The notes: a model not told the origin generated them from the letters alone. A stretch of DNA of 64,000 nucleotides from Caulobacter sp. UNC279MFTsu5.1 (GCF_900114015.1 NZ_FORN01000018.1:30110-94109), one strand, 5' to 3'; counted from the stretch's first letter, positions 25,561 through 33,904 are shown. Numbers and translations: made by a program.

Positions 25561-26019
25561 TCACAGGATCTCGTGCACCTCGTAGCGGACGCCGCCCGGG
25601 ATCCGGCCGCCCCGCGCGACGGCGACGATGCCGTTGAGCCAGCCGTACCGGTCCGACGACGTCTCGAAATAAGGCGTGGTGCGCAGGTAATATTCCGCGC
25701 TGTCGACGATCTCCCCGCGGGAGAGACGTTGGTCGACCTCCGCCGAAGCCCGGCGGACGCCGCGATAGGTCATCAGGATCGGGGCGCCGTCGTCGGTCGT
25801 CAGGAGCAGGCGAACATCCTGCTGGAAGGCGCCGTCGGCCCTCAGCAGCAGCAGATCGGAGCCGATGAGCGGGGACACCTCGCCCTTCAAGCGGTCGCCC
25901 TCGAAGGCGCCGCCGGACACGGGGTAGATGCGACGCTCGCCGGCCGGCGTGCGCCCCAGTTCGATCACCGGATGCAGGTGGAGGGTCAGGTCGAAGAGCG
26001 GACGGGCTTGCAGGGACAA
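25561..26019 (-). CDS. DUF3237 family protein
   Basis: A 152-residue protein that covers the whole DUF3237 (UPF0311) domain: LGRTPAGERRIYPVSGGAFEGDRLKGEV near the N-terminus, LLLRADGAFQQDVRLLLTTDDGA in the middle, and SAEYYLRTTPYFET, RYGWLNGIVAVA and VRYEVHEIL at the end. The family is a small beta-barrel of unknown biochemical role, often near aromatic-compound catabolism genes. There is no signal peptide. It is divergent from the LysR gene (start to start about 90 bp). By analogy with other LysR pairs it is the likely target of that regulator. Confidence 0.85.
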   Translation of the reverse strand: MSLQARPLFDLTLHLHPVIELGRTPAGERRIYPVSGGAFEGDRLKGEVSPLIGSDLLLLRADGAFQQDVRLLLTTDDGAPILMTYRGVRRASAEVDQRLSRGEIVDSAEYYLRTTPYFETSSDRYGWLNGIVAVARGGRIPGGVRYEVHEIL

Positions 26020-26109
26020 ATTCCTACCTCCTATCTAGGCGGGCTCTTCTGACACCCTCGGGGGCGACGGCAAAACGCGGGTTTCTTGCGGTTACGACAA
26101 GGAGAGTTT

Positions 26110-26982
26110 GTGAAGCGTCCCTCCTTGGAATCCCTGCGGGTCTTGAGCGAATGCGTGCGGTCCGGCAGCTTCGCCGCGGCGGCGAAGACCCTGTTCCTGA
26201 CCCCCGCCGCCGTCAGCCTGCGCATCCGCACGCTGGAGCAGGACCTTGGAAAGCCGCTGTTCGTGCGCAGGGGGCCGCGCGTGACCGCGACACAGGACGC
26301 GATCGCCCTGGCGGGGCGCGTCGACCGGGCCCTGGGCGACATCGACCAGGCGCTGGAGGCCTTCCACCGCGCCTGTCCGGTCATCCGCGTCACGGCTCCG
26401 CCGACCTTCGCCGCCCGCTGGCTGGCGCCGCGCGTGGACCGGTATCAGGCCGACCATCCCGGCGTGGCGATCGAGCTCGACGTCTCGACGGACCTGCGGC
26501 CCGGGCGCGACTTCGACATCGCCGTCCGAACCGGCAGCGGTCCCTGGCCGGACTGGACCTCACACCCGCTGTTTCCCGTCGACCTGACGCCGATGCTCGA
26601 CCCGGACCAGGCCGCGCGGCGCCGCATCGTCCAGCCCACGGACCTGGAGGGACTGATCCTGCTGCCGCATCCGGATTGGCCGCGATGGCTGCGCGAGGCC
26701 GGCGCGCCCGACGACGCCCGGTTTCGGTTCGCCGCCGTGGACTATCCCAGCCACGAGCTGAACGCGGCCTCCGCCCTGGCCGGCCAGGGCGTGGCGCTGC
26801 TGCCCCGCAGCCTGTTCCAACCGATGCTGGATGACGGCCGCCTGGTCGCGCCGTTCGCCCATACCCTGGTCGACGCCGATTGGCATTTCGCGCTGCTGCA
26901 CGAGGCGGAGACGCGGCCTGAACCGGCCGGCTTCGTGGCGTGGCTGCTGTCCCAGGCCCCGCAGTCGCCGAAGTCCAGGTAG
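26110..26982 (+). CDS. LysR-family transcriptional regulator (GcvA-like)
   Basis: A 290-residue LysR regulator. The N-terminal HTH covers LESLRVLSECVRSGSFAAAAKTLFLTPAAVSLRIRTLEQDLGKPLF (residues about 5-50). The substrate-binding domain includes the DFDIAVRTGSGPWPDW stretch typical of the GcvA-like subgroup. I chose the GTG at 26110 because AAGGAGAG lies 5 bases upstream; the ORF is open from 26086. A terminator follows at 27028-27055. Its likely target is the divergent DUF3237 gene plus itself. The ligand is unknown. Confidence 0.9.
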   Translation: MKRPSLESLRVLSECVRSGSFAAAAKTLFLTPAAVSLRIRTLEQDLGKPLFVRRGPRVTATQDAIALAGRVDRALGDIDQALEAFHRACPVIRVTAPPTFAARWLAPRVDRYQADHPGVAIELDVSTDLRPGRDFDIAVRTGSGPWPDWTSHPLFPVDLTPMLDPDQAARRRIVQPTDLEGLILLPHPDWPRWLREAGAPDDARFRFAAVDYPSHELNAASALAGQGVALLPRSLFQPMLDDGRLVAPFAHTLVDADWHFALLHEAETRPEPAGFVAWLLSQAPQSPKSR

Positions 26983-27027
26983 ACGCGCCACCGCCGCTCG
27001 CCCGCGGCGATCCGGCGACAAGAAAAA

Positions 27028-27055
27028 GGCGGCTCCCGAGGAAACCGCCATTTTT
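27028..27055 (+). terminator. Intrinsic terminator after lysR
   Basis: A GGCGG...CCGCC stem (27028-27032 with 27045-27049), with TCC/GGA inside, is followed by ATTTTT. An A-run on the left could let it work for minus-strand transcripts as well. Confidence 0.7.
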
Positions 27056-27100
27056 ATCGAGTCCGTCAAAAACCTGAAATCGAGCCCAAAAACACTAAAC

Positions 27101-27180
27101 CCGTCGCGGGGGATAATCGCGACGGGTCCAGCTATTTCTCGATCATTCGATCTAGGTGGGCGTTTCCTCCCCGAAACGCC
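27101..27180. other. Two perfect stem-loops in the lysR-hisG gap
   Basis: CCGTCGCG (27101-27108) pairs with CGCGACGG (27118-27125) around a 9-nt loop. GGCGTTTC (27159-27166) pairs with GAAACGCC (27173-27180) around a 6-nt loop. Neither is followed by a T-run. They lie in a 392-bp gap that is more AT-rich than its surroundings and has no supportable ORF. A small RNA or the 3' UTR of hisG is possible. Confidence 0.4.
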
Positions 27181-27374
27181 GAAGGAAGGGAGCTCTCTGT
27201 GGGCTCGTTTCTTCCTTGCAAGGGTTAGAAACGGCAAATCCGAGATGGTGTCAACGGCAACCATCGTGAATCCGCGACGACCGACGATATTTTTGACACA
27301 AAACGGTTAGATTGGACCAGCGGGTCAAACTTATCGCCGATCTCTCAGCAAATTTTTGACAACCCAGTCAAAAC

Positions 27375-28340
27375 TTACCGAAACAGCCGATCCCGCAGCC
27401 TGTCCAGCACCGCCGACCGCGACTCGAAGACATAGTCCGGACGCGAGACGGTGACCGGCTCGACCCCGGCCGCCCCCAGGGCGGCGGCGGCCTCGAACAG
27501 GTCGGCCGCGGCCAGCAGGGCCCCGTTGGCCCGTCGCGCGCCCTGGCCGACGAACGGGGCCACGGCCGCCTGGCCCGCCGCGTCCTGCTCGGCCGGCCAG
27601 ACCAGGGTGGCCAGCTTGGCCGCCCGACCCTTGGCTTCGACCACGGACAACAGCCGGGCCAGCGACCCGACCTGCTCCTCCGTCCACGGCGTGATCAGCG
27701 AGGCGGTCAGCTGGGCCTGGCTCTTCAGGATCACCCCGTCGGACAGGATCTTCAGCCCGTTGGCCGCCAGGGTCGCGCCGGTGGTGGTGATGTCGACCAC
27801 CAGCTCGGCCGCGCCGGCCGCCGGCGCCCCCTCGGTGGCCCCGCTGCTCTCGACGATCCGGTAGTCGGCCACGCCGTGGCGGGCGAAGAAGGCCCGGGTC
27901 TGGGTGACGTACTTGGTGGCCACGCGCAGACGCCGGCCGGTCTTGGCCAGGTGGGCGTGACCGACCTCGTCGACGTCGGCCATGGTGTCGACGTCCAGCC
28001 AGCTCTTGGGAGCGGTGACCACCAGGTCGGCGCGGCCGAAGCCCAGGGCCCGCAGCAGCATGACCCGCGCGTCCATGTCCTCGCCCCGCTCGCGCAGCAG
28101 GTCCTCGCCGGTGACGCCCAGGTGCAGCTCGCCGCTGTCCAGCCCCGCGGCGATGTCGCCGGCCGACAGCAGCCGCACCGACACCCCCGGCAGGCCCGAC
28201 AGCTCGGCCGAATAGCCGCGCGCGCCGCCCGACATCTCCAGCTTGAAGCCGCACTCGGCCAGCCAGGCCTCGACCTGGTCCTTCAGCCGGCCCTTGGACG
28301 GGATGGCGAAGATCATGGGCGTTGCTTGGGTCGCGCTCAT
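27375..28340 (-). CDS. hisG: ATP phosphoribosyltransferase catalytic subunit
   Basis: HisG catalyses the first step of histidine biosynthesis, joining ATP and PRPP. The 321 residues begin after a short lead with MIFAIPSKGRLKDQVEAWL, the HisG signature. They include the LGVTGEDLL loop and the PRPP-binding region VDITTTGATLAANGLKIL. It is longer than the minimal roughly 215-residue short form, yet hisZ is encoded immediately upstream, so the enzyme probably works as a HisG-HisZ complex. The ATG at 28340 overlaps the hisZ stop by 4 bp (ATGA). Last gene of hisS-hisZ-hisG; the His-rich leader at 31068-31148 should regulate it. Confidence 0.95.
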   Translation of the reverse strand: MSATQATPMIFAIPSKGRLKDQVEAWLAECGFKLEMSGGARGYSAELSGLPGVSVRLLSAGDIAAGLDSGELHLGVTGEDLLRERGEDMDARVMLLRALGFGRADLVVTAPKSWLDVDTMADVDEVGHAHLAKTGRRLRVATKYVTQTRAFFARHGVADYRIVESSGATEGAPAAGAAELVVDITTTGATLAANGLKILSDGVILKSQAQLTASLITPWTEEQVGSLARLLSVVEAKGRAAKLATLVWPAEQDAAGQAAVAPFVGQGARRANGALLAAADLFEAAAALGAAGVEPVTVSRPDYVFESRSAVLDRLRDRLFR

Positions 28341-29491
28341 TCGCCGCCTCCCGCATAGGCTCGCGCCGGGCGCACCATGCAGCCCACGGCGCCGGTTTTC
28401 GTCTCCGCCCCCACTCTTGTCGCATCGAGCCGCGCGGGCAGGCCGTCATAGCGGCCGCCGGCCGCCACCGGCCGCTCCTCGTCGAGGGCGGCGCTGCGCA
28501 CCTCGAATAGGAAGCCGTCGTAATAGCCGAAGGCCCGGCCGAAGGCGGCGGCCAGGCGCAGGCGGTCCTCGGGCACGCCGCGCGCGACCAGGCCGGCCAG
28601 CCGCCGGCGCCAGCCGTCCAGGGCCGCGTCCAGCCCCGCCCGCTGCGGGCCGCCCAAGGCCGAGATGGCGTCCAGGGCCGCGTCCGGACGGTCGCCGACC
28701 GCCAGGAAGGCCCGCACGGCGTCGGCCTCGCCGACCGACAGCCGGCCGGTCTGCGCGGCCTGGGCGCGCTCGACCAGGCGGTGGGCGATCTCGGCCGGAC
28801 GACGGCCGCCGACCGGCTCGATGCCGGCCAGGCTCCACAGCTCCTGCAGCACCGCCGAGGCCTCGGCCTCGGGCAGGCCGGCCAGCAGGGCGGCGATGCG
28901 GCTCTTCTCCTCGCCCGGCGCCTGGCCGCCGCCGTCGCCGCCGTCCAGCTCGATCCGCAGCTGGCGCGGCTTGCCGAACGCCCGCTTCAGCCGCGCGCCC
29001 AGCGGCGGGGTCAGGCCCAGGCTGTCGACGAAGGCCCCGAACAGGCTGACGTCGCCCAGCAGCAGGGTCAGGTCGCCGCGCCCGCCGGCCGCCGAGGCCG
29101 CCCAGGCCAGGGCGGCGATCTCGGCGTCGGCGCCCACGGGGTCGCCGGACTCGAAGGCCTCGACCCCGAGCTGCAGGAACTCCTCGGCCCGGTCGCCGCC
29201 CCGCGGCGCGACGCGGAACGCCTTGCCTTCGTAGAAGTAGCGGCCTTCGCCCGCGCCGCCGGCCAGGTGCTGGCGGGCGATGGCGACGGTGAAGTCGGGG
29301 CGCAGGCAGGCCTCCTCGCCCGCGTCGCCCGAGACCACGAACAATCGCGAGCGCATGGCCTCGCCGGCCAGGTCCAGCAACAGGCCCAGGGGCTGCAGCA
29401 CCGGCGCGTCGGTCGGGGCGGCCCCGGCCGACAGGAACGGGGCGCGGATGGCGGCGAGCGCCTCCGCCGGAATGGAACGCTCGAGCCTCAC
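28337..29491 (-). CDS. hisZ: ATP phosphoribosyltransferase regulatory subunit
   Basis: HisZ is a catalytically dead paralogue of histidyl-tRNA synthetase that assembles with HisG and gives it histidine feedback control. The 384 residues keep the class II synthetase core outline: LFVVSGDAGEEACLRPDFTVAIARQH for motif 2-like sequence and AAGGRYDGLPARL for motif 3. The tRNA-binding C-terminal domain is lacking. I chose the GTG at 29491 (VRLERSIPAEAL), just inside the hisS stop, rather than the out-of-family extension to 29617. Its stop overlaps the hisG start. The arrangement implies co-translation with HisG. Confidence 0.93.
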   Translation of the reverse strand: MRLERSIPAEALAAIRAPFLSAGAAPTDAPVLQPLGLLLDLAGEAMRSRLFVVSGDAGEEACLRPDFTVAIARQHLAGGAGEGRYFYEGKAFRVAPRGGDRAEEFLQLGVEAFESGDPVGADAEIAALAWAASAAGGRGDLTLLLGDVSLFGAFVDSLGLTPPLGARLKRAFGKPRQLRIELDGGDGGGQAPGEEKSRIAALLAGLPEAEASAVLQELWSLAGIEPVGGRRPAEIAHRLVERAQAAQTGRLSVGEADAVRAFLAVGDRPDAALDAISALGGPQRAGLDAALDGWRRRLAGLVARGVPEDRLRLAAAFGRAFGYYDGFLFEVRSAALDEERPVAAGGRYDGLPARLDATRVGAETKTGAVGCMVRPARAYAGGGE

Positions 29492-29495
29492 GACA

Positions 29496-30980
29496 TCAAC
29501 CCCCGATGATCTTGCGCACCGCCGCGACCAGTTCGCCGCGCGGGATGGTCTGCTGGCCGGGCCGCTCGGCCTTCCAGGCGGCGTTGTCGGCGATGCCGGA
29601 GGCCAGCTCGCGGCCAAGATCCAAGTCCTTGATGGTCACCGTGCCGGCCGCGATCTCGTCGCCGCCCAGCATGATGGCGGCCGGCGACAGCCGGCGGTCG
29701 GCGTATTTCATCTGCGGCCGCATGCCCGAGGTCCCGAGATAGACCTCGGCCGAGATCCCCGCCGCGCGCAGCTCGCCGGCCACGGCGAAATATTCGCCCA
29801 TGTGGGCCTGGTCGAAGGCGATGACCACCACCGGCCCGCGCGCCGCCCCGCCCGGCTCGCGCCCGGCCGCCCGCAGCGCCGCCGCCAGGCGCGAGACGCC
29901 GAACGAGAAGCCCGTGGCCGGGGTCGACTGGCCGGTGAACCGCGCCACCAGGTCGTCATAGCGCCCGCCGCCGCCGATCGAGCCGAAGCTGACCTTGGCA
30001 CCCTTGTCGTCCGTGGTCGACAGCAAGAGCTCGGCCTCGAACACCGCGCCGGTGTAGTATTCCAGTCCCCGGACGATCGACGGCTCAAACAGCGCCTGGT
30101 CGTCGGCCACGCCCAGGCTCTTCAGGGCCGCGTCGATCTTGGCCAGCTCGTCCAGCCCCGCGTCGCCCTCGGCCGAGCCGCCGATCACGTCGGCGATCTT
30201 GGCCAGCGTCTCGGACCGGCCGCCGCTCCCCGCCTGGACGAAGTCCAGCACCGAGTCGACCGCCTTGCCGACCAGGCCCGCGCCCTTGGTGAAGGCGCCG
30301 CTCTCGTCCAGCCGGCCCTCGCCCAGCAGCAGGCGCACGCCCTCGACGCCCAGGCGGTCCAGCTTGTCGACGGCGCGCAGCACGGCCAGCTTCTGGCCCT
30401 GGGTCTCGACCCCGGCCGCGGTCAGCAGGCCGTTCAGGAGCTTCCTATTGTTGATCTTCAGCACCGCCGCCCCGCGCGGCAGGCCGGCCGCCTCCAGCCC
30501 CTCGACGGCCATGGCGATGATCTCGGCGTCGGCCTCCGGACGGGCCGAGCCGACGGTGTCGGCGTCGCACTGGATGAACTCGCGGAACCGGCCCGGCCCC
30601 GGCTTCTCGTTGCGCCACACCGGCCCGAAGGCGTAGCGGCGGAACGGCTTGGGCAGGGTCTCCCAGTGCTGGGCGGCGAAGCGGGCCAGGGGCGCGGTCA
30701 GGTCGTAGCGCAGCGCCATCCACTGGTCATCGTCGTCCTGCAGGGCGAACACCCCCTCGTTGGGACGGTCGCTGTCGGGCAGGAACTTGCCCAGGGCGTC
30801 GGCATATTCGAACGCCCCGGTGTCCAGCGCCTCGAAGCCGTAGCGCTCGTAGACGGCCGACACCGCCTCCAGGATCGCCCGCTCGGCCCGCAGGTCGCGG
30901 GCGCGCTTGTCGGCGAAGCCGCGCGGGTTGCGGGCTTCGGGACGGAAGGTCTCGCCGGAGGTGTCTGGCTGGTCGGTCAT
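29496..30980 (-). CDS. hisS: Histidyl-tRNA synthetase
   Basis: HisRS charges tRNA-His. The 494 residues show class II motifs: motif 2 region YAFGPVWRNEKPGPGRFREF, the HisRS-specific RGLEYYTGAVFE and motif 3 GGGGRYDDLVARF. A C-terminal anticodon-binding domain follows (VVVIAFDQAHMGEYFAVAGEL...). The start MTDQPDTSGETFRPEARNPRGF is family-like. It is the first gene of hisS-hisZ-hisG, with only 4 bp to hisZ. About 90 bp upstream lies the end of a short His-rich ORF with alternative hairpins between, so synthesis of both the synthetase and the histidine pathway's first enzyme may respond to charged tRNA-His. Confidence 0.96.
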   Translation of the reverse strand: MTDQPDTSGETFRPEARNPRGFADKRARDLRAERAILEAVSAVYERYGFEALDTGAFEYADALGKFLPDSDRPNEGVFALQDDDDQWMALRYDLTAPLARFAAQHWETLPKPFRRYAFGPVWRNEKPGPGRFREFIQCDADTVGSARPEADAEIIAMAVEGLEAAGLPRGAAVLKINNRKLLNGLLTAAGVETQGQKLAVLRAVDKLDRLGVEGVRLLLGEGRLDESGAFTKGAGLVGKAVDSVLDFVQAGSGGRSETLAKIADVIGGSAEGDAGLDELAKIDAALKSLGVADDQALFEPSIVRGLEYYTGAVFEAELLLSTTDDKGAKVSFGSIGGGGRYDDLVARFTGQSTPATGFSFGVSRLAAALRAAGREPGGAARGPVVVIAFDQAHMGEYFAVAGELRAAGISAEVYLGTSGMRPQMKYADRRLSPAAIMLGGDEIAAGTVTIKDLDLGRELASGIADNAAWKAERPGQQTIPRGELVAAVRKIIGG

Positions 30981-31009
30981 GCGCGTCGGGTCCTGATCGT
31001 AGGTCTCGA

Positions 31010-31052
31010 CGGATGGCGCTCGTACGAAGCCCCATCCGCCTTGGGCGGGGCT
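31010..31052 (-). promoter_or_regulatory. Mutually exclusive leader hairpins before hisS (putative attenuator)
   Basis: Read on the minus strand, CCGCC-CAA-GGCGG with flanking AGCC/GGCT forms hairpin A (31028-31052). The downstream pair CGGATGG/CCATCCG (31038-31032 with 31016-31010) forms hairpin B. Both need the same GGCGGATGG segment, so only one can exist at a time, which is the logic of a transcription attenuator. A T-run is lacking, so termination would not be classic; a translational switch is possible. Confidence 0.45.
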
Positions 31053-31067
31053 GCGGCTGGGCTGTCG

Positions 31068-31148
31068 CTAGAGCGAACGGACCCGGCCGATCCCGCGAGG
31101 CGAGGTCGGATGGTGGTGGCGGCCGTGATGATGCGGCAGGCGGGTCAT
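31068..31148 (-). CDS. His-rich leader peptide of the hisS-hisZ-hisG operon
   Basis: A 26-codon ORF starting ATG at 31148 and ending TAG at 31068. It contains HHHGRHHH: six histidine codons within eight positions, starting at codon 6. It ends 87 bp before the hisS ATG, on the same strand. This is the hallmark of a histidine attenuation leader: ribosomes stall at the His codons when charged tRNA-His is scarce and so alter the folding of the RNA downstream. An in-frame ATG at 31205 would add 19 residues with two more histidines. The ribosome site before 31148 is poor, so which start is used is unclear. The assignment is inference from codon content and position; I have not matched it to a known hisL. 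Confidence 0.6.
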   Translation of the reverse strand: MTRLPHHHGRHHHPTSPRGIGRVRSL

Positions 31149-31369
31149 GGTGGCGGGGCTTGTAGCGGATAGGGGGCGATGGGGGAAGGGGTGAGGGCTC
31201 GGCATTCCATTTTGCGAGCAGCACGCCCTCCTTGGATCAACTCGCAACAATCATAAACTGGTCAAGAGGCCCAAACACCAGCTATCCAAAAGCTCAAGAG
31301 TCGAAGCTCAGCAAAATCCGCCATACAGAAGCGGATAGGCATGCTTCGAAATCGCTCGGGGAGGTCAAC

Positions 31370-33001
31370 TTGATTGAAGCGCTGACGCTTTCTCGTTTCG
31401 CTCGTTCGCATATTCAGCCGGTTTCGAGAGTTTGGTTTGAACTTTCGGATACGGATTCCTTCGACCGATGCGTAAAGCTTGCGGTTGAATGGATGGCCGC
31501 TGAACCGACCGGGAACGGCCATCAAAGATCTGGCACTTCGCTTCCAAATGCAGCTTGGGAAGGCCAGACCTTCGACATCACAGACGAAATTGGCGCAAAC
31601 CCCACCAAGGCTGTCCGCCTTACGGCTCGCGATGGAAACTTATGGGCGGCACGCCTCGACTGGCCAGAACCAAACTTTCCTAGAACTTGGATTTCCGAGT
31701 TCTTCGTAGAGAAACGCGTAGGAAGGATGACCCGCTTCGGGGCGCAGGTTACCTGTGTAAAAAGGGGCGAATCCCCAGCCTTCGAAATTACACGCCCAAA
31801 TGTCGTCCAGCGCGTGTTGGGCGAATTAGCGGCAGAGGCCGACAACCGCCCCCTTTCCGATTACATCGAAATATCGAATATAAGGGACATCCCCGATATA
31901 GTTGAACTTATATACTCATCTAACAGACGATTACCGGTAATAATAATAACTAATGATGATAACGGAAATACATATATCTCTCCAAATAACATTTCGAAAA
32001 GGGTGGGCGGATCGTCACATATCTATCATTTAGACAACGATGCCATAAGTGAATTACAGCGTACTATTGGGAAGCGCATGTCCGCCTTCAATGGAGCCGT
32101 ACGACTCTATGAGCCCGGCCTTACCGAAGCGACAGAAGACCCATTTGCACACCCCCTATGGCTGAAAAATGCCAAACCGCCAGGAACCCTCATAAGGCAA
32201 ATAACAAGTCGCGTCCTGCAAGCAGCATTCCTGGATAGATCGGAATTTTCCTTTCCGCGCTATTCAACAGTAAGGGACGCCAGCCGCCGAGAGGAAAAGG
32301 ATAGTAGTCACGACGCGCCGTCTCCTCAAGTGGAACTTGAGCAAGCTCTAAACTTGGTCAATGAGTACGCCGAAGAGCGCGACGAATGGCACAGCCTAGC
32401 GCTGGAAGAGCAAGATCGTCGCCTAGAAGCGGAGCGAGAGGTTGAACGACTCAAAGCGGAAAACATCCGCCTTGAAAACAAGCACCGATTTTCAAAATAT
32501 TTATCTGAAGGCGAAAAAGAAGAAGACCACGCGCTGGCACCGCCCCGCAGATTGGAATCCTACGAAGATCTTGAAGATTGGGCAGAAGAAGTACTTCAAG
32601 ACGCTGTCTATATACACCAATCTGCCCTTAAGGATTGCAAGAAAAACGGCAATAAAAATATGCTGGAGCTCATAGAGAAGTCTCTATTGATTATGAAAGA
32701 CTACATGACACCCGCGAGGATTAAGAATGATTCACAGCTAAAATTAGAAGTTAAAAATAAGCTCGCCGAAATTGGAGTTGAGGACTCAGCATGCTTTGTT
32801 GATCGAGACGAAGCTAAACGTAGACCTCAATACAGCATAAACTACGATGGCGATACCCGCGTCCTATTTGACCACCTTAAACATGGAAACGGATATAATA
32901 ACGCCTACCAGTTTCGTATTTACTATTTTTGGGATGAGAGAAACAAGCGTCACGTTGTGGGAAAAATGCCATCGCACCTGCCAAATAACAGAACAAACTA
33001 G
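31370..33001 (+). CDS. AT-rich orphan protein with coiled coil and C-terminal HLK-RIYYFWD module (unknown)
   Basis: A protein of 543 residues that I cannot assign to a named family. It is visibly AT-rich (especially about 31890-32060 and 32480-32780) and uses codons such as ATA and AAA that neighbours avoid, which suggests transfer. Residues about 1-270 are globular and include RRLPVIIITNDD and an FNGAVRLYEPGL segment. A charged coiled coil follows (about residues 320-375, rich in E, R and L). The end (about residues 490-543) holds VLFDHLKHGNGYNNAYQF and RIYYFWDERNKRHVVGKMPSHL, a compact module of the sort seen at the ends of phage-defence or toxin-like proteins; that link is speculative. The ORF is open from a TTG at 31232. 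I prefer the TTG at 31370, with GGGGAGG 5 bases upstream. There is no partner gene. Confidence 0.7.
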   Translation: MIEALTLSRFARSHIQPVSRVWFELSDTDSFDRCVKLAVEWMAAEPTGNGHQRSGTSLPNAAWEGQTFDITDEIGANPTKAVRLTARDGNLWAARLDWPEPNFPRTWISEFFVEKRVGRMTRFGAQVTCVKRGESPAFEITRPNVVQRVLGELAAEADNRPLSDYIEISNIRDIPDIVELIYSSNRRLPVIIITNDDNGNTYISPNNISKRVGGSSHIYHLDNDAISELQRTIGKRMSAFNGAVRLYEPGLTEATEDPFAHPLWLKNAKPPGTLIRQITSRVLQAAFLDRSEFSFPRYSTVRDASRREEKDSSHDAPSPQVELEQALNLVNEYAEERDEWHSLALEEQDRRLEAEREVERLKAENIRLENKHRFSKYLSEGEKEEDHALAPPRRLESYEDLEDWAEEVLQDAVYIHQSALKDCKKNGNKNMLELIEKSLLIMKDYMTPARIKNDSQLKLEVKNKLAEIGVEDSACFVDRDEAKRRPQYSINYDGDTRVLFDHLKHGNGYNNAYQFRIYYFWDERNKRHVVGKMPSHLPNNRTN

Positions 33002-33099
33002 TCTGAATATCAACAATACGGACGCCTCCAGTACGGAGACATGATTTATGCGGGACTTCGAGCAACCAAATCCCCATCACATCTCACGGCGAGACGATC

Positions 33100-33192
33100 G
33101 CAGGACGGTACGGGTTGCTCAAGGACCGCCCGGAGGGCGGCCGCGGCGCGGCGGCGCGGGGCGCCGTCCTTGACCAACCCGTCCCGTCCTGC
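33100..33192. repeat. Large imperfect inverted repeat (26-bp arms)
   Basis: The arms at 33100-33125 and 33167-33192 match as reverse complements at 24 of 26 positions. The 41-nt middle contains its own CCGCCC/GGGCGG hairpin and a run of alternating GC. It lies about 100 bp after the AT-rich orphan gene and could serve as its terminator, or be a separate mobile palindromic element. Confidence 0.75.
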
Positions 33193-33251
33193 ACGCTGCA
33201 GCCTTCGAGAGATGTAAGGTTCGGCCCAACCTAGGGAGTAGGGCGCGGTGA

Positions 33252-33380
33252 CCCTTCTCCCCTTGCGGGAGAAGGTGGCGGCCGCAGGCCGACGGATGAG
33301 GGGTCGAAAGGCCTGTCGGAAAGGCCCGCGAGACCCCTCACCCGGCCCTTCGGGCCACCCTCTCCCGCAAGGGGAGAGGG
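33252..33380. repeat. Intergenic palindromic repeat with CTCCCCTTGCGGGAG ends
   Basis: The left part CCCTTCTCCCCTTGCGGGAG and the right part CTCCCGCAAGGGGAG are reverse-complementary. GATGAGGGGTC and GACCCCTCA lie between them and also pair. A shorter relative (CCTCTCCCCTCCGGGAGAAGG) occurs at about 42507-42527. From here to about 33904 (more than 500 bp) I find no supportable gene or known RNA. Confidence 0.7.
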
Positions 33381-33904
33381 GACCGACCCGTCTTTATCCT
33401 CGGGCGATCGACTCCAAACCCCAATCCGATCAACGCCCTAAAAGACCCGAATTGGTCCTCGGAGTCCGAAACCGCCCCCATACTTGACCTCGCCCCACCA
33501 CCGGGGAGGCCGTCCAGCTGGCGACCTGGCGGGTGGCGGGGGCGGTCGAGCGGGAAGCGCTCGTCGGTGGTCTTGAGTGACGCTTCGCGCGGTCCGGGCA
33601 GGTTCCCTGAAACATCGGGACGAAACCCGGCCGGCGAAGGATCGGCGAAACGCGGCAGGCGCGGGCTGAAATCGCCCGCGCGGTCCGGACGGGGTACGTC
33701 GCCCCTCCGCCCGCCGGGGGCCTCCATCGGAGCGGGTTAAAAATCCGCGATCCGAAGGCTCTCGTCCACCGGCCGCGCGGAGCGTTCCGGCCCTGTCGAA
33801 ACGGTACACTCCAAATCCTACACCGGGCATGGCCCGGACGCTCCGCCGCCCCCCCAAGCCTCAGCGGGTTTCCGCGTGAGATCGACAAACCGTGTCCGCC
33901 GCCC

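Noticed and set aside
31232..31369. Upstream extension of the AT-rich orphan gene to a TTG at 31232
   Set aside because: The frame is open, but there is no ribosome site before 31232, whereas GGGGAGG precedes the TTG at 31370 at ideal distance. The start remains unproven.
33381..33904. RNase P RNA or tmRNA
   Set aside because: I looked for the conserved RNase P core words and for a tmRNA tag or two-piece ends, and found none.
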